64,000 nucleotides of DNA from Rubrivivax sp. (lineage in GTDB: Bacteria; Pseudomonadota; Gammaproteobacteria; Burkholderiales; Burkholderiaceae_C). Shown here one piece after another: positions 8,061-17,203 of this stretch. The translations under genes were made by a program, and so were the position numbers. The number at the start of each line of letters is the position of its first letter. Position 1 is the stretch's first letter. Location: NCBI GenBank assembly GCA_022842305.1, contig JALHPY010000004.1:28917-92916 (forward strand), given 5' to 3'. The notes beneath the pieces are model-generated. The model ran no database searches and was not told where the DNA came from. It was given only the letters and a program-made list of their open reading frames with translations.

Positions 8061-10253
8061 TCAGGCCTCCTTCACGAAGCTGACGAAGTTGCTGTGGATG
8101 CTGGTGCTGCCCATCAGGGGATCGGTGGCATAGCGCGTGTTCAGGCCGCCCGCGCTGGCGCCCTTGAGGTAAGCGGTCTTGAGCGCCGGGTTGGCGTGGC
8201 CGAAGCCGTAGACCATGTAGACGCAGTCCTCGCGGATGCGCTGCGTGGCCTTGACGCGCACGCGGTTGCTGAGCACGCCGTCCTGGTTCTTGAGCTGCAC
8301 GTAGTCGCGGTGCTTCAGGCCCAGGCGCGTGGCGGTGGCGGTGTTGATCCAGACATCGTTGTCGGGCATCAGGTCGTGCAGCAGCGGGTTGGTCTGGGTG
8401 CGGCTGAAGGTGTGCACCGGCGCGCGCCCGGTGATCAGCCTGAAGTGGCCTTCGGGCGCCGGCTCCTGCGGTTTGTACTTGGGCACCGGGTCGAAGCCGG
8501 CCTGCGCCAGGCGCTCGGACCAGAATTCGACCTTGCCCGAGGGCGTGTCGAAGCTCAGCGCGAGGCCGGTCTCCACCGTGATGGGCTGCTTGGGGCCCAT
8601 GATCACGCCCTGCTTCTTGAAGTCCTGCCAGTTGTGGCCCGACTTCTCGATGCGGTAGGACAGGTATTCCTCCATGTCCTTGAAGGGCATGCAGGCGCCG
8701 ATGCCCAGCCGCTGCGCCAGTTGCTGGGCGATCCACCACGAAGGCTTCTGGTCGTGCGGCGCGGCCACCACGGGCTGGCGCAGCGATGTCCAGCCGGTGC
8801 GGCCATAGCCCACCAGCAACTCGTCGTGGCGCTCCAGGAAGGTGGTGTCGGGCAGGATCACGTCGGCGTAGCCGGCGATTTCGCTGGGCACGGTCTCGCA
8901 CACCACCAGCAGGTCCAGCTTGTCGATGGCCGCCAGTGTCTGGCGCGGGTCGGGCAGGGCCTGCATCAGGTTGGTCGAGTAGACGAACCAGCCCTTGATC
9001 GGATACGGCTTGTCCGAGAGCGTGGCGTCGCGGATGCTGGTGGTGATGCCCTCGTCGGCAAACGGGTACTGCACGCCGTCGGCGCCGTCGGCATGCGGCT
9101 TGTCCGACTTGGGGTAGGCCGGCAGCGGGAAGGGGGCGATCTTCATGCCCGCGGCGATGAACAGCCCACCCTTGCGGCCCCAGCTGCCCATCAAGGCGTT
9201 GAGCAGGGCCACGGCGCGGCTGCGCTGGGCGTCGTCGCCGTACCAGTTGACGCGCCGGCCGGGGTGGATGATGGTGGCCGGCCGGTGGCTGGCGAATTCC
9301 AGCGCCGCGGCCCGGATCAGCGCGGCGGACACGCCGGTTTCTTCGGCCGCCCAGTCGACGGTGTAGCCCTTGATCTCGGCGGCGAACTTGTCGAAGCCGT
9401 GGCCCCACTGCTCGACGAAGGCGCGGTCGTAGCGGCCCTCGGTGACCAGCAGGTTCATCCAGGCCAGCAGCAGCGCGGTATCGGTACCGGGCTTCACCGG
9501 CAGCCAGTACTTGGCCTTGCTGGCGGCCACCGAGAAGCGCGGGTCGACCACGATCACCGGCACGCGGCGCTCGATCGCCTGCGCAAATTCCTGCACCTGC
9601 GAGTTGTGCATGTTCTCGCCCAGGTGCGAGCCGATGAGCACCAGGCAGTCGGTGTCGCGGATGTCGGTGGGCTCGGGCGAGCCCACGCCGGCGCCGAAGG
9701 TCAGCTGGAAGCCGACATCGCGCGCGCCGCGGCACTGCGCATACGAGGGCCCGGCGATGTTGATCGCGCCCCAGCTCTTCATCATGTGCTGGATGAAGCG
9801 CTGGCCGAAGCCGTGGTTGAACAAGGCCATCGATTCCGGGCCGTGTTCGGCCTTGATCTTGCCCATGCGTTCGGCCACGAAGGCCAGGGCTTCGTCCCAG
9901 CTGGCGGCTTTCCACTGTTCCTTGCCGCGCTCGCCCACGCGGATCAGCGGCTGGCGGATGCGGTCGCTGTCGTAGTGCGCGCCGACGGCGGCGGTGCCGC
10001 GTGGGCACAGCCGGCCCTGGCTCTGCGGGTCCAGCGGGTTGCCCTCGAACTTCCAGAGCTTGCCGTCGCGCACATGGGCGATGCCGCCGCAGCGCCAGAA
10101 GCACATCTCGCAGAAGGTGGGAGTGGTGGTCACCTGGCCTTCGGCCGGCGCGGCGGCAAAGGCCTTGTGCAGGTCCGCGGTGCCGGCCAGTCCTGCGGCG
10201 GCAGCGGCGGCCCCTGATAGGGTCAGGAAGCGGCGGCGGTTGAGTTGTGGCAT
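8061..10253 (-). CDS. Tat-exported molybdopterin oxidoreductase catalytic subunit (PsrA/PhsA-like)
   Basis: Tat signal MPQLNRRRFLTLSGAAAAA; CEMCFWRCGG…LCPRG Fe-S motif; candidate Cys Mo ligand PSYAQCRGARDVG; start chosen at 10253. Confidence 0.88.
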   Translation of the reverse strand: MPQLNRRRFLTLSGAAAAAAGLAGTADLHKAFAAAPAEGQVTTTPTFCEMCFWRCGGIAHVRDGKLWKFEGNPLDPQSQGRLCPRGTAAVGAHYDSDRIRQPLIRVGERGKEQWKAASWDEALAFVAERMGKIKAEHGPESMALFNHGFGQRFIQHMMKSWGAINIAGPSYAQCRGARDVGFQLTFGAGVGSPEPTDIRDTDCLVLIGSHLGENMHNSQVQEFAQAIERRVPVIVVDPRFSVAASKAKYWLPVKPGTDTALLLAWMNLLVTEGRYDRAFVEQWGHGFDKFAAEIKGYTVDWAAEETGVSAALIRAAALEFASHRPATIIHPGRRVNWYGDDAQRSRAVALLNALMGSWGRKGGLFIAAGMKIAPFPLPAYPKSDKPHADGADGVQYPFADEGITTSIRDATLSDKPYPIKGWFVYSTNLMQALPDPRQTLAAIDKLDLLVVCETVPSEIAGYADVILPDTTFLERHDELLVGYGRTGWTSLRQPVVAAPHDQKPSWWIAQQLAQRLGIGACMPFKDMEEYLSYRIEKSGHNWQDFKKQGVIMGPKQPITVETGLALSFDTPSGKVEFWSERLAQAGFDPVPKYKPQEPAPEGHFRLITGRAPVHTFSRTQTNPLLHDLMPDNDVWINTATATRLGLKHRDYVQLKNQDGVLSNRVRVKATQRIREDCVYMVYGFGHANPALKTAYLKGASAGGLNTRYATDPLMGSTSIHSNFVSFVKEA

Positions 10254-10323
10254 GGGGTTTGGGCTGGACGGCTCAGGCGCCCCGGACGGGGCAGCGATGG
10301 GTCGCCGGTCTGCAGCGCTTCGA

Positions 10324-10337
10324 TACCCATAAGGGTA
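10324..10337. promoter_or_regulatory. CsoR/CstR-like operator TACCC-ATAA-GGGTA
   Basis: perfect 5-bp inverted repeat within GATACCCATAAGGGTAATC upstream of the molybdoenzyme gene; G-tract dyad resembles CsoR-family operators. Confidence 0.5.
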
Positions 10338-10358
10338 ATCACGCGGTCGCTTTCCGCA

Positions 10359-10372
10359 CTGATCCATGTCAA
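10359..10372. promoter_or_regulatory. FNR/ANR-type dyad CTGAT-CCAT-GTCAA
   Basis: 8/10 match to TTGAT-N4-ATCAA, 35 bp (centre to centre) upstream of the TACCC/GGGTA dyad relative to the minus-strand operon. Confidence 0.55.
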
Positions 10373-10409
10373 GCCCCTGGCCGCAGCGTTGCGCGAATCT
10401 GCGCCAGCG

Positions 10410-10428
10410 GTGCCGCAGACTGCGGCAC
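10410..10428. repeat. perfect palindrome GTGCCGCAG-A-CTGCGGCAC
   Basis: 9+1+9 inverted repeat in the divergent intergenic region. Confidence 0.6.
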
Positions 10429-10584
10429 AGCGCCGCAGCCTCCTGCCCGGTCTGGGCCATTTCGCCCCGAACGTGCAAAACTACGGGCCGCATTTACTCC
10501 AGGCAGCTCGATTCGCGGGTCGGCGCCGGCAACGGCTGGCCGCATGGCCTGCGCCACCCGGCCGCCCCTCGCACAGGCCGATCC

Positions 10585-10875
10585 ATGAACGAACACATCA
10601 ACGAAGAACAGCGCACCGAGATCCTGAACCGGCTCAAGCGCGCCGAAGGCCAGTTGCGCGGCATCCAACGCATGATCACCGACGGTGACACCTGCCTGGA
10701 CATCGCCGCGCAGATGGCCGCCGTGCGCAAGGCGCTGGACAGCACCTACGTGCGCATGACCGTGTGCTTCATGCAGCACGAGATGCAGCAGCGCCTGGGC
10801 ATGAACGACGGCCAGGGGGCCGAGTTGCATTCGGTGCTGGACGACGTGCAGGTGCTGCTGGGCAAGCTGCGTTGA
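10585..10875 (+). CDS. CsoR/FrmR (DUF156) family transcriptional repressor, CstR-like
   Basis: MNEHINEEQRTEILNRLKRAEGQLRGIQRMI…DTCLDIAAQMAAVRKALDSTYVRMTVCFMQHEM; both Cys conserved, His of the metal site not conserved. Confidence 0.88.
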   Translation: MNEHINEEQRTEILNRLKRAEGQLRGIQRMITDGDTCLDIAAQMAAVRKALDSTYVRMTVCFMQHEMQQRLGMNDGQGAELHSVLDDVQVLLGKLR

Positions 10876-11900
10876 CCGCGCCTCAGGCCTCGCCCGCGCG
10901 CTGGCTGGCGCTCAAGCACCTCTACCCCGGCTGGTTTGCCGTGGTCATGGGCCTGTCCGGCCTGGCGCTGGCCTGGCACCGCGCCGCCGCCGTGATGGGC
11001 GACGCCGCCGGCGCGCTGAGCTGGGTGTTGGGCGCACTGGCGGCGCTGGTGTTCGCGGTGCTGGCGCTGGCCGGTGTGGCGCGCTGGCGGCTGCATCCCC
11101 AGTCTTGGGCCGAAGACCTGCGCCACCCGGTGCGCCACAGCTTCGTGGCCGCCCTGCCCATTTCGGTGCTGCTGCTGGCCACGGTGGCGGTGGCCGGCGG
11201 CTTGCACCTGGGCGCGCTGGCGCCACTGGTGCTGGCACTGTGGTGGCTGGGTGCACTGCTGCAGTTGGGCGTCACGCTGTGGGTGCTGTCGCGCTGGTGG
11301 CGCGGCCCCGCCGCCGGTGGCCTGGTGTGGGCCAGCGTGACACCGGCGCTGTTCATCCCCATCGTCGGCAACGTGCTGGTGCCGCTGGCCGGTGTGCCGC
11401 TGGGCCAGCCCGAATGGTCGGCGGCGCAGTTCGGCGTGGGCCTGCTGTTCTGGCCGCTGGTGCTGGGCCTGCTGCTGACGCGGATCGCGCTGCAGGGCCT
11501 GTGGCCCGAACGCCTGATGCCCGCGGCCTTCATCCTGGTGGCGCCGCCGGCGGTGGTGGGCCTGGCGGCGCTGCAGTTCGGCGCGCCGGTGCTGGTGGGC
11601 TGGGCGCTGTGGGGCATCGCGCTGTTCACGCTGCTGTGGCTGCTGCCGCTGCTGCCGCGCATCGGCCAGCTGCCCTTCGGCCTGCCGCACTGGGGTATGA
11701 GCTTCCCGCTGGCCGCCTTCACCGCGCTCACGCTGCGCCTGGCGCCCCCGGGCTGGCCGTCCATGCTGGCCGTGGCGCTGCTGGCCGTGGTGTCGCTGCT
11801 GATCGCGGCGCTCACGCTGGCCACGCTGCGCGGCCTGCGCAACGGCAGCCTGCTGGTGGCCGAGACCGTGGCCGTGGCGGTGGCCGCACCGCCGGGCTGA
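10872..11900 (+). CDS. TDT/SLAC1-TehA family anion (possible sulfite) channel/exporter
   Basis: HLYPGWFAVVMGLSGLALAWHRA; 10-TM-like; probable TTG start overlapping the repressor stop. Confidence 0.75.
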   Translation: MTAPQASPARWLALKHLYPGWFAVVMGLSGLALAWHRAAAVMGDAAGALSWVLGALAALVFAVLALAGVARWRLHPQSWAEDLRHPVRHSFVAALPISVLLLATVAVAGGLHLGALAPLVLALWWLGALLQLGVTLWVLSRWWRGPAAGGLVWASVTPALFIPIVGNVLVPLAGVPLGQPEWSAAQFGVGLLFWPLVLGLLLTRIALQGLWPERLMPAAFILVAPPAVVGLAALQFGAPVLVGWALWGIALFTLLWLLPLLPRIGQLPFGLPHWGMSFPLAAFTALTLRLAPPGWPSMLAVALLAVVSLLIAALTLATLRGLRNGSLLVAETVAVAVAAPPG

Positions 11901-11911
11901 AGCGCGCCCGT

Positions 11912-12775
11912 TCAGGCCCCGTGCCTGAAGACGACGGTGCGCCGGCCGTTGAGCAGCACCCGGTGCTCGGCGTGCCAGTGCACGGCGCGCGCCAGCACCA
12001 CGTTCTCGACGTCCTTGCCCAGGCGTACAAAGGCCTCTGCATCCAGCGTGTGGTCCACGCGCACCGTGTCCTGCTCGATGATCGGGCCCTCGTCCAGGTC
12101 GGCGGTGACGTAGTGCGCCGTCGCCCCCACCACCTTGACGCCGCGCGCGTGCGCCTGGTGGTAGGGCCGCGCGCCCTTGAAGCTGGGCAGGAAGCTGTGG
12201 TGGATGTTGATGCAGCGGCCTTCCAGCCTCTGGCACAGGTCGTCGCTGAGCACCTGCATGTAGCGCGCCAGCACCAGCAGTTCGGCGCCCGACGCCGCAA
12301 AGCGCTCGAGCAGCTGCGCCTCTTGCGCCGCCTTGTCGTCCTGCAGCGGCAGGTGGTGGAAGGGCAGGCCGTACCAGTCGACCAGACGGCGCAGCTCGGC
12401 ATGGTTTGAGACCACGCCCACCATGTCCACCGGCAGCTCGCCGCTGTGCCAGCGGTGCAGCAGATGGTTGAGGCAGTGCCCGTGCTTGGACACCGCCAGC
12501 ATCACCTTCATGCGCTGCGTGGCGTCGAACAACTGCAGCTGCATGTCGAAGCGCTGCGCCACCGGCGCCATCGCCAGGCGAAAGTCGTCCAGCGTGGCGA
12601 AGCGCGTGCCGGTGGCGCGGAACACGGTGCGCATGAAGAACAGGCCCGTACCTTCATCGCCGAAGTGCGAGGACTCGGTGATGAAGGCCTCGCTGGAGGC
12701 CAGCGCAGAAGCCACCGCGGCGACGATGCCCACGGCGTCGCCGCAGCGGATGTTGAGAACGTAGTGCGGGGACAT
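11912..12775 (-). CDS. purU: formyltetrahydrofolate deformylase
   Basis: N-terminal ACT region plus formyltransferase motif NIHHSFLPSFKGARPYHQAHARGVKVVGATAHYVT. Confidence 0.93.
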   Translation of the reverse strand: MSPHYVLNIRCGDAVGIVAAVASALASSEAFITESSHFGDEGTGLFFMRTVFRATGTRFATLDDFRLAMAPVAQRFDMQLQLFDATQRMKVMLAVSKHGHCLNHLLHRWHSGELPVDMVGVVSNHAELRRLVDWYGLPFHHLPLQDDKAAQEAQLLERFAASGAELLVLARYMQVLSDDLCQRLEGRCINIHHSFLPSFKGARPYHQAHARGVKVVGATAHYVTADLDEGPIIEQDTVRVDHTLDAEAFVRLGKDVENVVLARAVHWHAEHRVLLNGRRTVVFRHGA

Positions 12776-12900
12776 GGAGCAGGGCCTGTGGGGGTGGTTG
12801 TCGGGCGCAAAGACTGGGCTGCGATTGTGGCTTGCGTCGCGACGGCCGCGCGCCGCTGCCGCGATACTGGGTCACCCGTCATATCCCGCAGTGCCCGACC

Positions 12901-14046
12901 ATGACCGACACCCCCGAACCCGCGTCCTACGACATCGCCATCATCGGCGCCGGCATCGTCGGCGCCTCCATCGCCTACCAGCTGGCGCCGCAAGTGCGCG
13001 TGCTGCTGCTCGAGGCCGAATCGGCGGCCGGCTACCACAGCACCGGCCGCTCGGCCGCGCTGTATGCCGAAACCTACGGTCCGCCGGCCGTGCGCGCGCT
13101 CACCCGCGCCAGCCGCGCCTTCTTCGACGTGCCGCCGGCCGGCTTTGCCCAGCAGCCCTTGCTGGAACTGCGCGGCACGCTGCTGGTGGGCCCCGAATCG
13201 CAGCGCGAGCAGGCGCTGGCCTACCTGGCCACGCTGCAGGCCGAGGGCTGCGCCGCCGAATGGCTGGAAGGTGCCGATGTGCTGGCGCGCGTGCCCACGC
13301 TGCGGCCCGAAGCCGCAGTGGTGGCGGTGTACGACCCGGGGGCCTTCGACATCGATGTCGACGCGCTGCTGCAGGGCTTTCTGCGCGGCGCACGGGCCCA
13401 GGGCGCGGTGCTGGCCACCGATGCCCGCGTCACCGCGCTGGCCGCGCAGGCGGGCGGCTGGCACATCGCCTGTGCCGACGGCCGCAGCTTCAACGCCGCG
13501 CGCGTGGTCAACGCCGCCGGCGCCTGGGCCGACGAGGTGGCGGCATTGGCCGGCGCGGCACCCTCGGGGCTGGAGCCGCGGCGGCGCTCGGCCTTCCTCT
13601 TCACCGTGCCCGAAGGCGTGGACGCGCGCCGCTGGCCGGCGGTGATCGCGCTGGACGAGAGCTGGTACTTCAAGCCCGACGCCGGGCTGCTGCTGGGATC
13701 ACCGGCCAACGCCGACCCGGTGGCGGCGCACGACGTGGTGCCCGAGGAGTTCGACGTGGCGCTTGGCATCTACCGCATCGAAGAGGCCACCACCATGACG
13801 ATCCGCCGCCCGCGCAGCACCTGGGCCGGGCTGCGCAGCTTCGTGGCCGACGGCGAGCCGCTGTGCGGCCCCGACCCGGCCGCGCCGGGCTTCTTCTGGG
13901 CCGCGGCCCTGGGGGGTTACGGCATCCAGAGCGCCCCGGCCTTCGGCCAGCTGTGCGCGGCGCTGCTGCGCGGCCAGCCGGTGCCGGACCACATCCTGGC
14001 GCAGGGGCTGGATGTCGGCAGCCTGGCGCCGGGTCGACCGGCCTGA
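12901..14046 (+). CDS. FAD-dependent oxidoreductase (DAO family)
   Basis: YDIAIIGAGIVGASIAYQLAP dinucleotide-binding motif; C-terminal DAO signature. Confidence 0.85.
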   Translation: MTDTPEPASYDIAIIGAGIVGASIAYQLAPQVRVLLLEAESAAGYHSTGRSAALYAETYGPPAVRALTRASRAFFDVPPAGFAQQPLLELRGTLLVGPESQREQALAYLATLQAEGCAAEWLEGADVLARVPTLRPEAAVVAVYDPGAFDIDVDALLQGFLRGARAQGAVLATDARVTALAAQAGGWHIACADGRSFNAARVVNAAGAWADEVAALAGAAPSGLEPRRRSAFLFTVPEGVDARRWPAVIALDESWYFKPDAGLLLGSPANADPVAAHDVVPEEFDVALGIYRIEEATTMTIRRPRSTWAGLRSFVADGEPLCGPDPAAPGFFWAAALGGYGIQSAPAFGQLCAALLRGQPVPDHILAQGLDVGSLAPGRPA

Positions 14047-14150
14047 ATCCGGCTCGATCGGCCCGATCGGCCTAGGCGACCACCCCGATTGCAGGGACAA
14101 GTGCGGCGCCGCATCATCACCGGCTTCCAGCAGTCCACCGGAGACGCCGC

Positions 14151-14651
14151 ATGCCCGATCTCAACGTGAATGGCGTGCTGCGCACGCACGACGCCGAGCC
14201 CGACACGCCCCTGCTGTGGGTGCTGCGCGAACAGCTGGGCCTGACCGGCACCAAGTACGGCTGCGGCGTGGCGCAGTGCGGCTCTTGCACGGTGCACATC
14301 GACGGCGCGCCGGTGCGCAGCTGCGCCGTGACCGTGTCCACGCTGCAGCCGGGGCAGAAGATCACCACCATCGAAGGCCTGTCGCCCGACGGTGGCCACG
14401 CGCTGCAGAAGGCCTGGGTGCAACTGGACGTGCCGCAGTGCGGCTACTGCCAGAGCGGCATGCTCATGGCCGCCGCCGCGCTGCTGAAGGCAAAGCCGCG
14501 GCCCAGCGACGCCGACATCGACGCGGCCATCACCAACATCTGCCGCTGCGGCACCTACAACCGCGTGCGCGAAGGCATCAAGCTGGCCGCCGGCATCACC
14601 ACCCGCAGCGCCGCGCTCGAGGTCATCCACCTGCAGCGGGGGCAGGCATGA
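14151..14651 (+). CDS. iorA: (2Fe-2S)-binding subunit of molybdenum hydroxylase (isoquinoline 1-oxidoreductase alpha-like)
   Basis: [16 protein letters not shown] and CGYCQSGM…CRCGTY motifs. Confidence 0.85.
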   Translation: MPDLNVNGVLRTHDAEPDTPLLWVLREQLGLTGTKYGCGVAQCGSCTVHIDGAPVRSCAVTVSTLQPGQKITTIEGLSPDGGHALQKAWVQLDVPQCGYCQSGMLMAAAALLKAKPRPSDADIDAAITNICRCGTYNRVREGIKLAAGITTRSAALEVIHLQRGQA

Positions 14652-16816
14652 GCGCCGTGCTGTCGCGCCGCGAATTCCTGGGCAGCGCCGCCGCGGCCGG
14701 CGCCTTCGTCTTCGGCTTTGCCACCGACGCTGCGGCGCAGGGCGTTGCGCCCGAGATCAACGCCTGGGTGGTGGTGCACCCCGACGAGCGCGTGGTGATC
14801 CGCATCGCGCGCTCGGAGATGGGGCAGGGCACGCTCACCGGGCTGGCGCAGCTGGTGGCCGAGGAGCTGGGCTGCGACTGGACGCGTGTGTCCACCGAAT
14901 ACCCCACGCCGGGGCAGAACCTGGCGCGCCAGCGTGTGTGGGGCAACTTCTCCACCGGCGGCAGCCGCGGCATCCGCGAGTCGCACGACTACGTGCGCAA
15001 GGGCGGCGCCACGGCGCGGGCCATGCTCGTGCAGGCCGCGGCCCAGGGCTGGGGCGTGGCGGCGGAGGATTGCCGCAGCGACAAGGGCGTCATCACGCAC
15101 CCCGCCAGCAACCGCCGCACCACTTACGGCCAGATGGCCGCGGCTGCGGCCAAGCTGGCGCCACCGGCCGAGGTGAAGCTCAAGGACCCCAAGGACTGGA
15201 CCCTGGCCGGCAAGCCGCTGGCGCGCCTGGATACGGCCGAAAAGACCACCGGCAAGCAGGTCTACGGCGCCGACCTGCAACTGCCCGGCATGCTCAACGC
15301 CGCCATCAAGGAATGCCCGGTGTTCGGCGGCAAGCTCAAGTCCTTCAACGCCGCCGCGGTGAGCGGCCGGCGCGGCGTGAAGGCCGTTCTCAAGGTGGGC
15401 GACGGCGCCGTGGCCGTGGTGGCCGACACCTGGTGGCGTGCCAAGACCGCGCTCGACGCCCTGCCCATCGAATGGGACTTCGGCGCCAACGTCGGCGTGC
15501 AGCAGGCCGACATCGACGCCCTGGTGCGCAGCGGCCTCACCGCCGAACAGGCCGCGGTGGGCAACAGCCAGGGCGCGGTGGCGCCGGCGCTGGCGGGCGC
15601 GGCGCGCCGGATCGAGGCCACCTACAGCTACCCCTTCCAGAACCACGCCACCATGGAGCCCATGAACGCCACGGCGCGCTGGACGACCGAGCGTTGCGAG
15701 GTCTGGACGCCCACGCAGAACGGCGAAGCCGCGCTGGCCGCCACGTCCGAGGCCGCGGGCCTGCCCAACTCGGCCTGCGAGGTCTACAAGATCCACCTGG
15801 GCGGTGGCTTCGGCCGGCGCGGCGCGGTGCACGACTGGGTGCGCCAGGCGGTGGCCATCGCGCGCCAGATGCCGGGCACGCCGGTCAAGCTGCTGTGGTC
15901 GCGCGAAGAAGACATGACGCACGGCCGCTACCACCCCATCACACAGTGCAAGCTCACCGCCGGGCTGGACGACAAGGGCCAGCTGAACGCGTTGCACATG
16001 CGCATCGCCGGCCAGTCCATCCTGGCCGGGGTGTTTCCGCAGATGGTCAAGGACGGCAAGGACCCGGTGGTCTTCCAGGGCCTCAACAACGGCGGCGGCG
16101 AGGCCATGATCGGCTACACCGTGCCGCACCTGCTGATCGACCACGCCATACGCAACCCGCATGTGCCGCCGGGCTTCTGGCGCGGCGTCAACCTCAACCA
16201 GAACGCCATCTACCTGGAATGTTTTCTGGACGAGATCGCGCACGCCACCGGCAAGGATCCACTGGTGCTGCGGCGCGAGCTGATGAAGAACCACCCCAAG
16301 CACCTGGCCGTGCTCGAGGCCGCTGCCGCGCGCGCCGGCTGGGGCAAGCCGGCGCCCGACGTGGGCGGGCAGAAGGTGTTTCGCGGCCTGGCGCAGACGC
16401 ATGGCTTCGGCAGCTACGTGGCGGCCTGCGCCGACGTCTCGGTCAGCGCCGACGGGGCGCTCAAGGTGCACCGCATCGTGGCCGCCACCGACTGCGGCCA
16501 CGCCGTCAACCCGCAGCAGATCGAGGCGCAGATCGAGGGCAGCTTCGTCTACGGCCTGTCGGCGGCGCTGTACGGCGCCTGCACGGTGAAGGACGGGCGC
16601 ATAGTCCAGACCAACTTCGACACCTACCCGGCGCTGCGCATGGCAGAGATGCCCAAGGTCGAGTGCATCGTCATGCCCTCGGGCGGCTTCTGGGGCGGCG
16701 TGGGCGAGCCCACCATCGCGGTGGCGGCGCCGGCGGTGCTGAACGCCATCTTCGCCGCCACGGGCAAGCGCATCCGCGACCTGCCGCTGTCGCTGCACAG
16801 CCTCAAGCGGGCTTAG
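14648..16816 (+). CDS. iorB: molybdopterin-binding subunit of xanthine dehydrogenase/isoquinoline oxidoreductase family, Tat-like signal
   Basis: [19 protein letters not shown] signal; [30 protein letters not shown] overlap with iorA. Confidence 0.85.
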   Translation: MSAVLSRREFLGSAAAAGAFVFGFATDAAAQGVAPEINAWVVVHPDERVVIRIARSEMGQGTLTGLAQLVAEELGCDWTRVSTEYPTPGQNLARQRVWGNFSTGGSRGIRESHDYVRKGGATARAMLVQAAAQGWGVAAEDCRSDKGVITHPASNRRTTYGQMAAAAAKLAPPAEVKLKDPKDWTLAGKPLARLDTAEKTTGKQVYGADLQLPGMLNAAIKECPVFGGKLKSFNAAAVSGRRGVKAVLKVGDGAVAVVADTWWRAKTALDALPIEWDFGANVGVQQADIDALVRSGLTAEQAAVGNSQGAVAPALAGAARRIEATYSYPFQNHATMEPMNATARWTTERCEVWTPTQNGEAALAATSEAAGLPNSACEVYKIHLGGGFGRRGAVHDWVRQAVAIARQMPGTPVKLLWSREEDMTHGRYHPITQCKLTAGLDDKGQLNALHMRIAGQSILAGVFPQMVKDGKDPVVFQGLNNGGGEAMIGYTVPHLLIDHAIRNPHVPPGFWRGVNLNQNAIYLECFLDEIAHATGKDPLVLRRELMKNHPKHLAVLEAAAARAGWGKPAPDVGGQKVFRGLAQTHGFGSYVAACADVSVSADGALKVHRIVAATDCGHAVNPQQIEAQIEGSFVYGLSAALYGACTVKDGRIVQTNFDTYPALRMAEMPKVECIVMPSGGFWGGVGEPTIAVAAPAVLNAIFAATGKRIRDLPLSLHSLKRA

Positions 16817-17203
16817 ATGACGGGGCTGCTGGCGTTGGCGCTGGCGGGGGCGTTGCAGACGGGCGCGGCGGGGGCCGCACCGGTGGGCGATGCGGCGCGC
16901 GGCGCGCAGATCGTCGCCAGCCGCAGCACCGGCCTGTGCGTGCTGTGCCACCCCGTGCCCGGCGTGCAGTCGGTGCAGGCGGGCACGCTGGGGCCCGACC
17001 TGGCCGGGGTGGGCGCGCGCTTTGACCGCGCGGCGCTGCGCCAGCGCCTGGTGGACCCGGCGCGCTTCAATCCGCAAACCATCATGCCCTCGGCGACGCG
17101 CACCGAAGGCCAGCAACGCGTGGCCGCATCGCGGCAGGGCCGGCCGCTGCTGGACGCACAACAGCTCGAGGACGTGCTGGCCTACCTGGAGACGCTGCGT
17201 TGA
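16817..17203 (+). CDS. soxX: monoheme cytochrome c SoxX
   Basis: signal peptide, CVLCH heme motif, C-terminal TIMPSATR (Met ligand); adjacent to soxYZA. Confidence 0.85.
   Translation: MTGLLALALAGALQTGAAGAAPVGDAARGAQIVASRSTGLCVLCHPVPGVQSVQAGTLGPDLAGVGARFDRAALRQRLVDPARFNPQTIMPSATRTEGQQRVAASRQGRPLLDAQQLEDVLAYLETLR

Noticed and set aside
8061-10253. Cytoplasmic sulfite oxidoreductase SoeA
   Set aside because: The protein has a clear Tat signal (RRRFL + hydrophobic stretch), favouring periplasmic Psr/Phs-type; exact clade cannot be fixed without a phylogeny.
12776-12900. Riboswitch upstream of purU
   Set aside because: No recognisable aptamer-like conserved core in the short upstream region.
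14555-17161. 868-aa minus-strand ORF opposite iorB/soxX
   Set aside because: Low-complexity Arg/His/Gly/Ala composition typical of antisense shadow ORFs in high-GC DNA; the plus strand encodes clear protein families.
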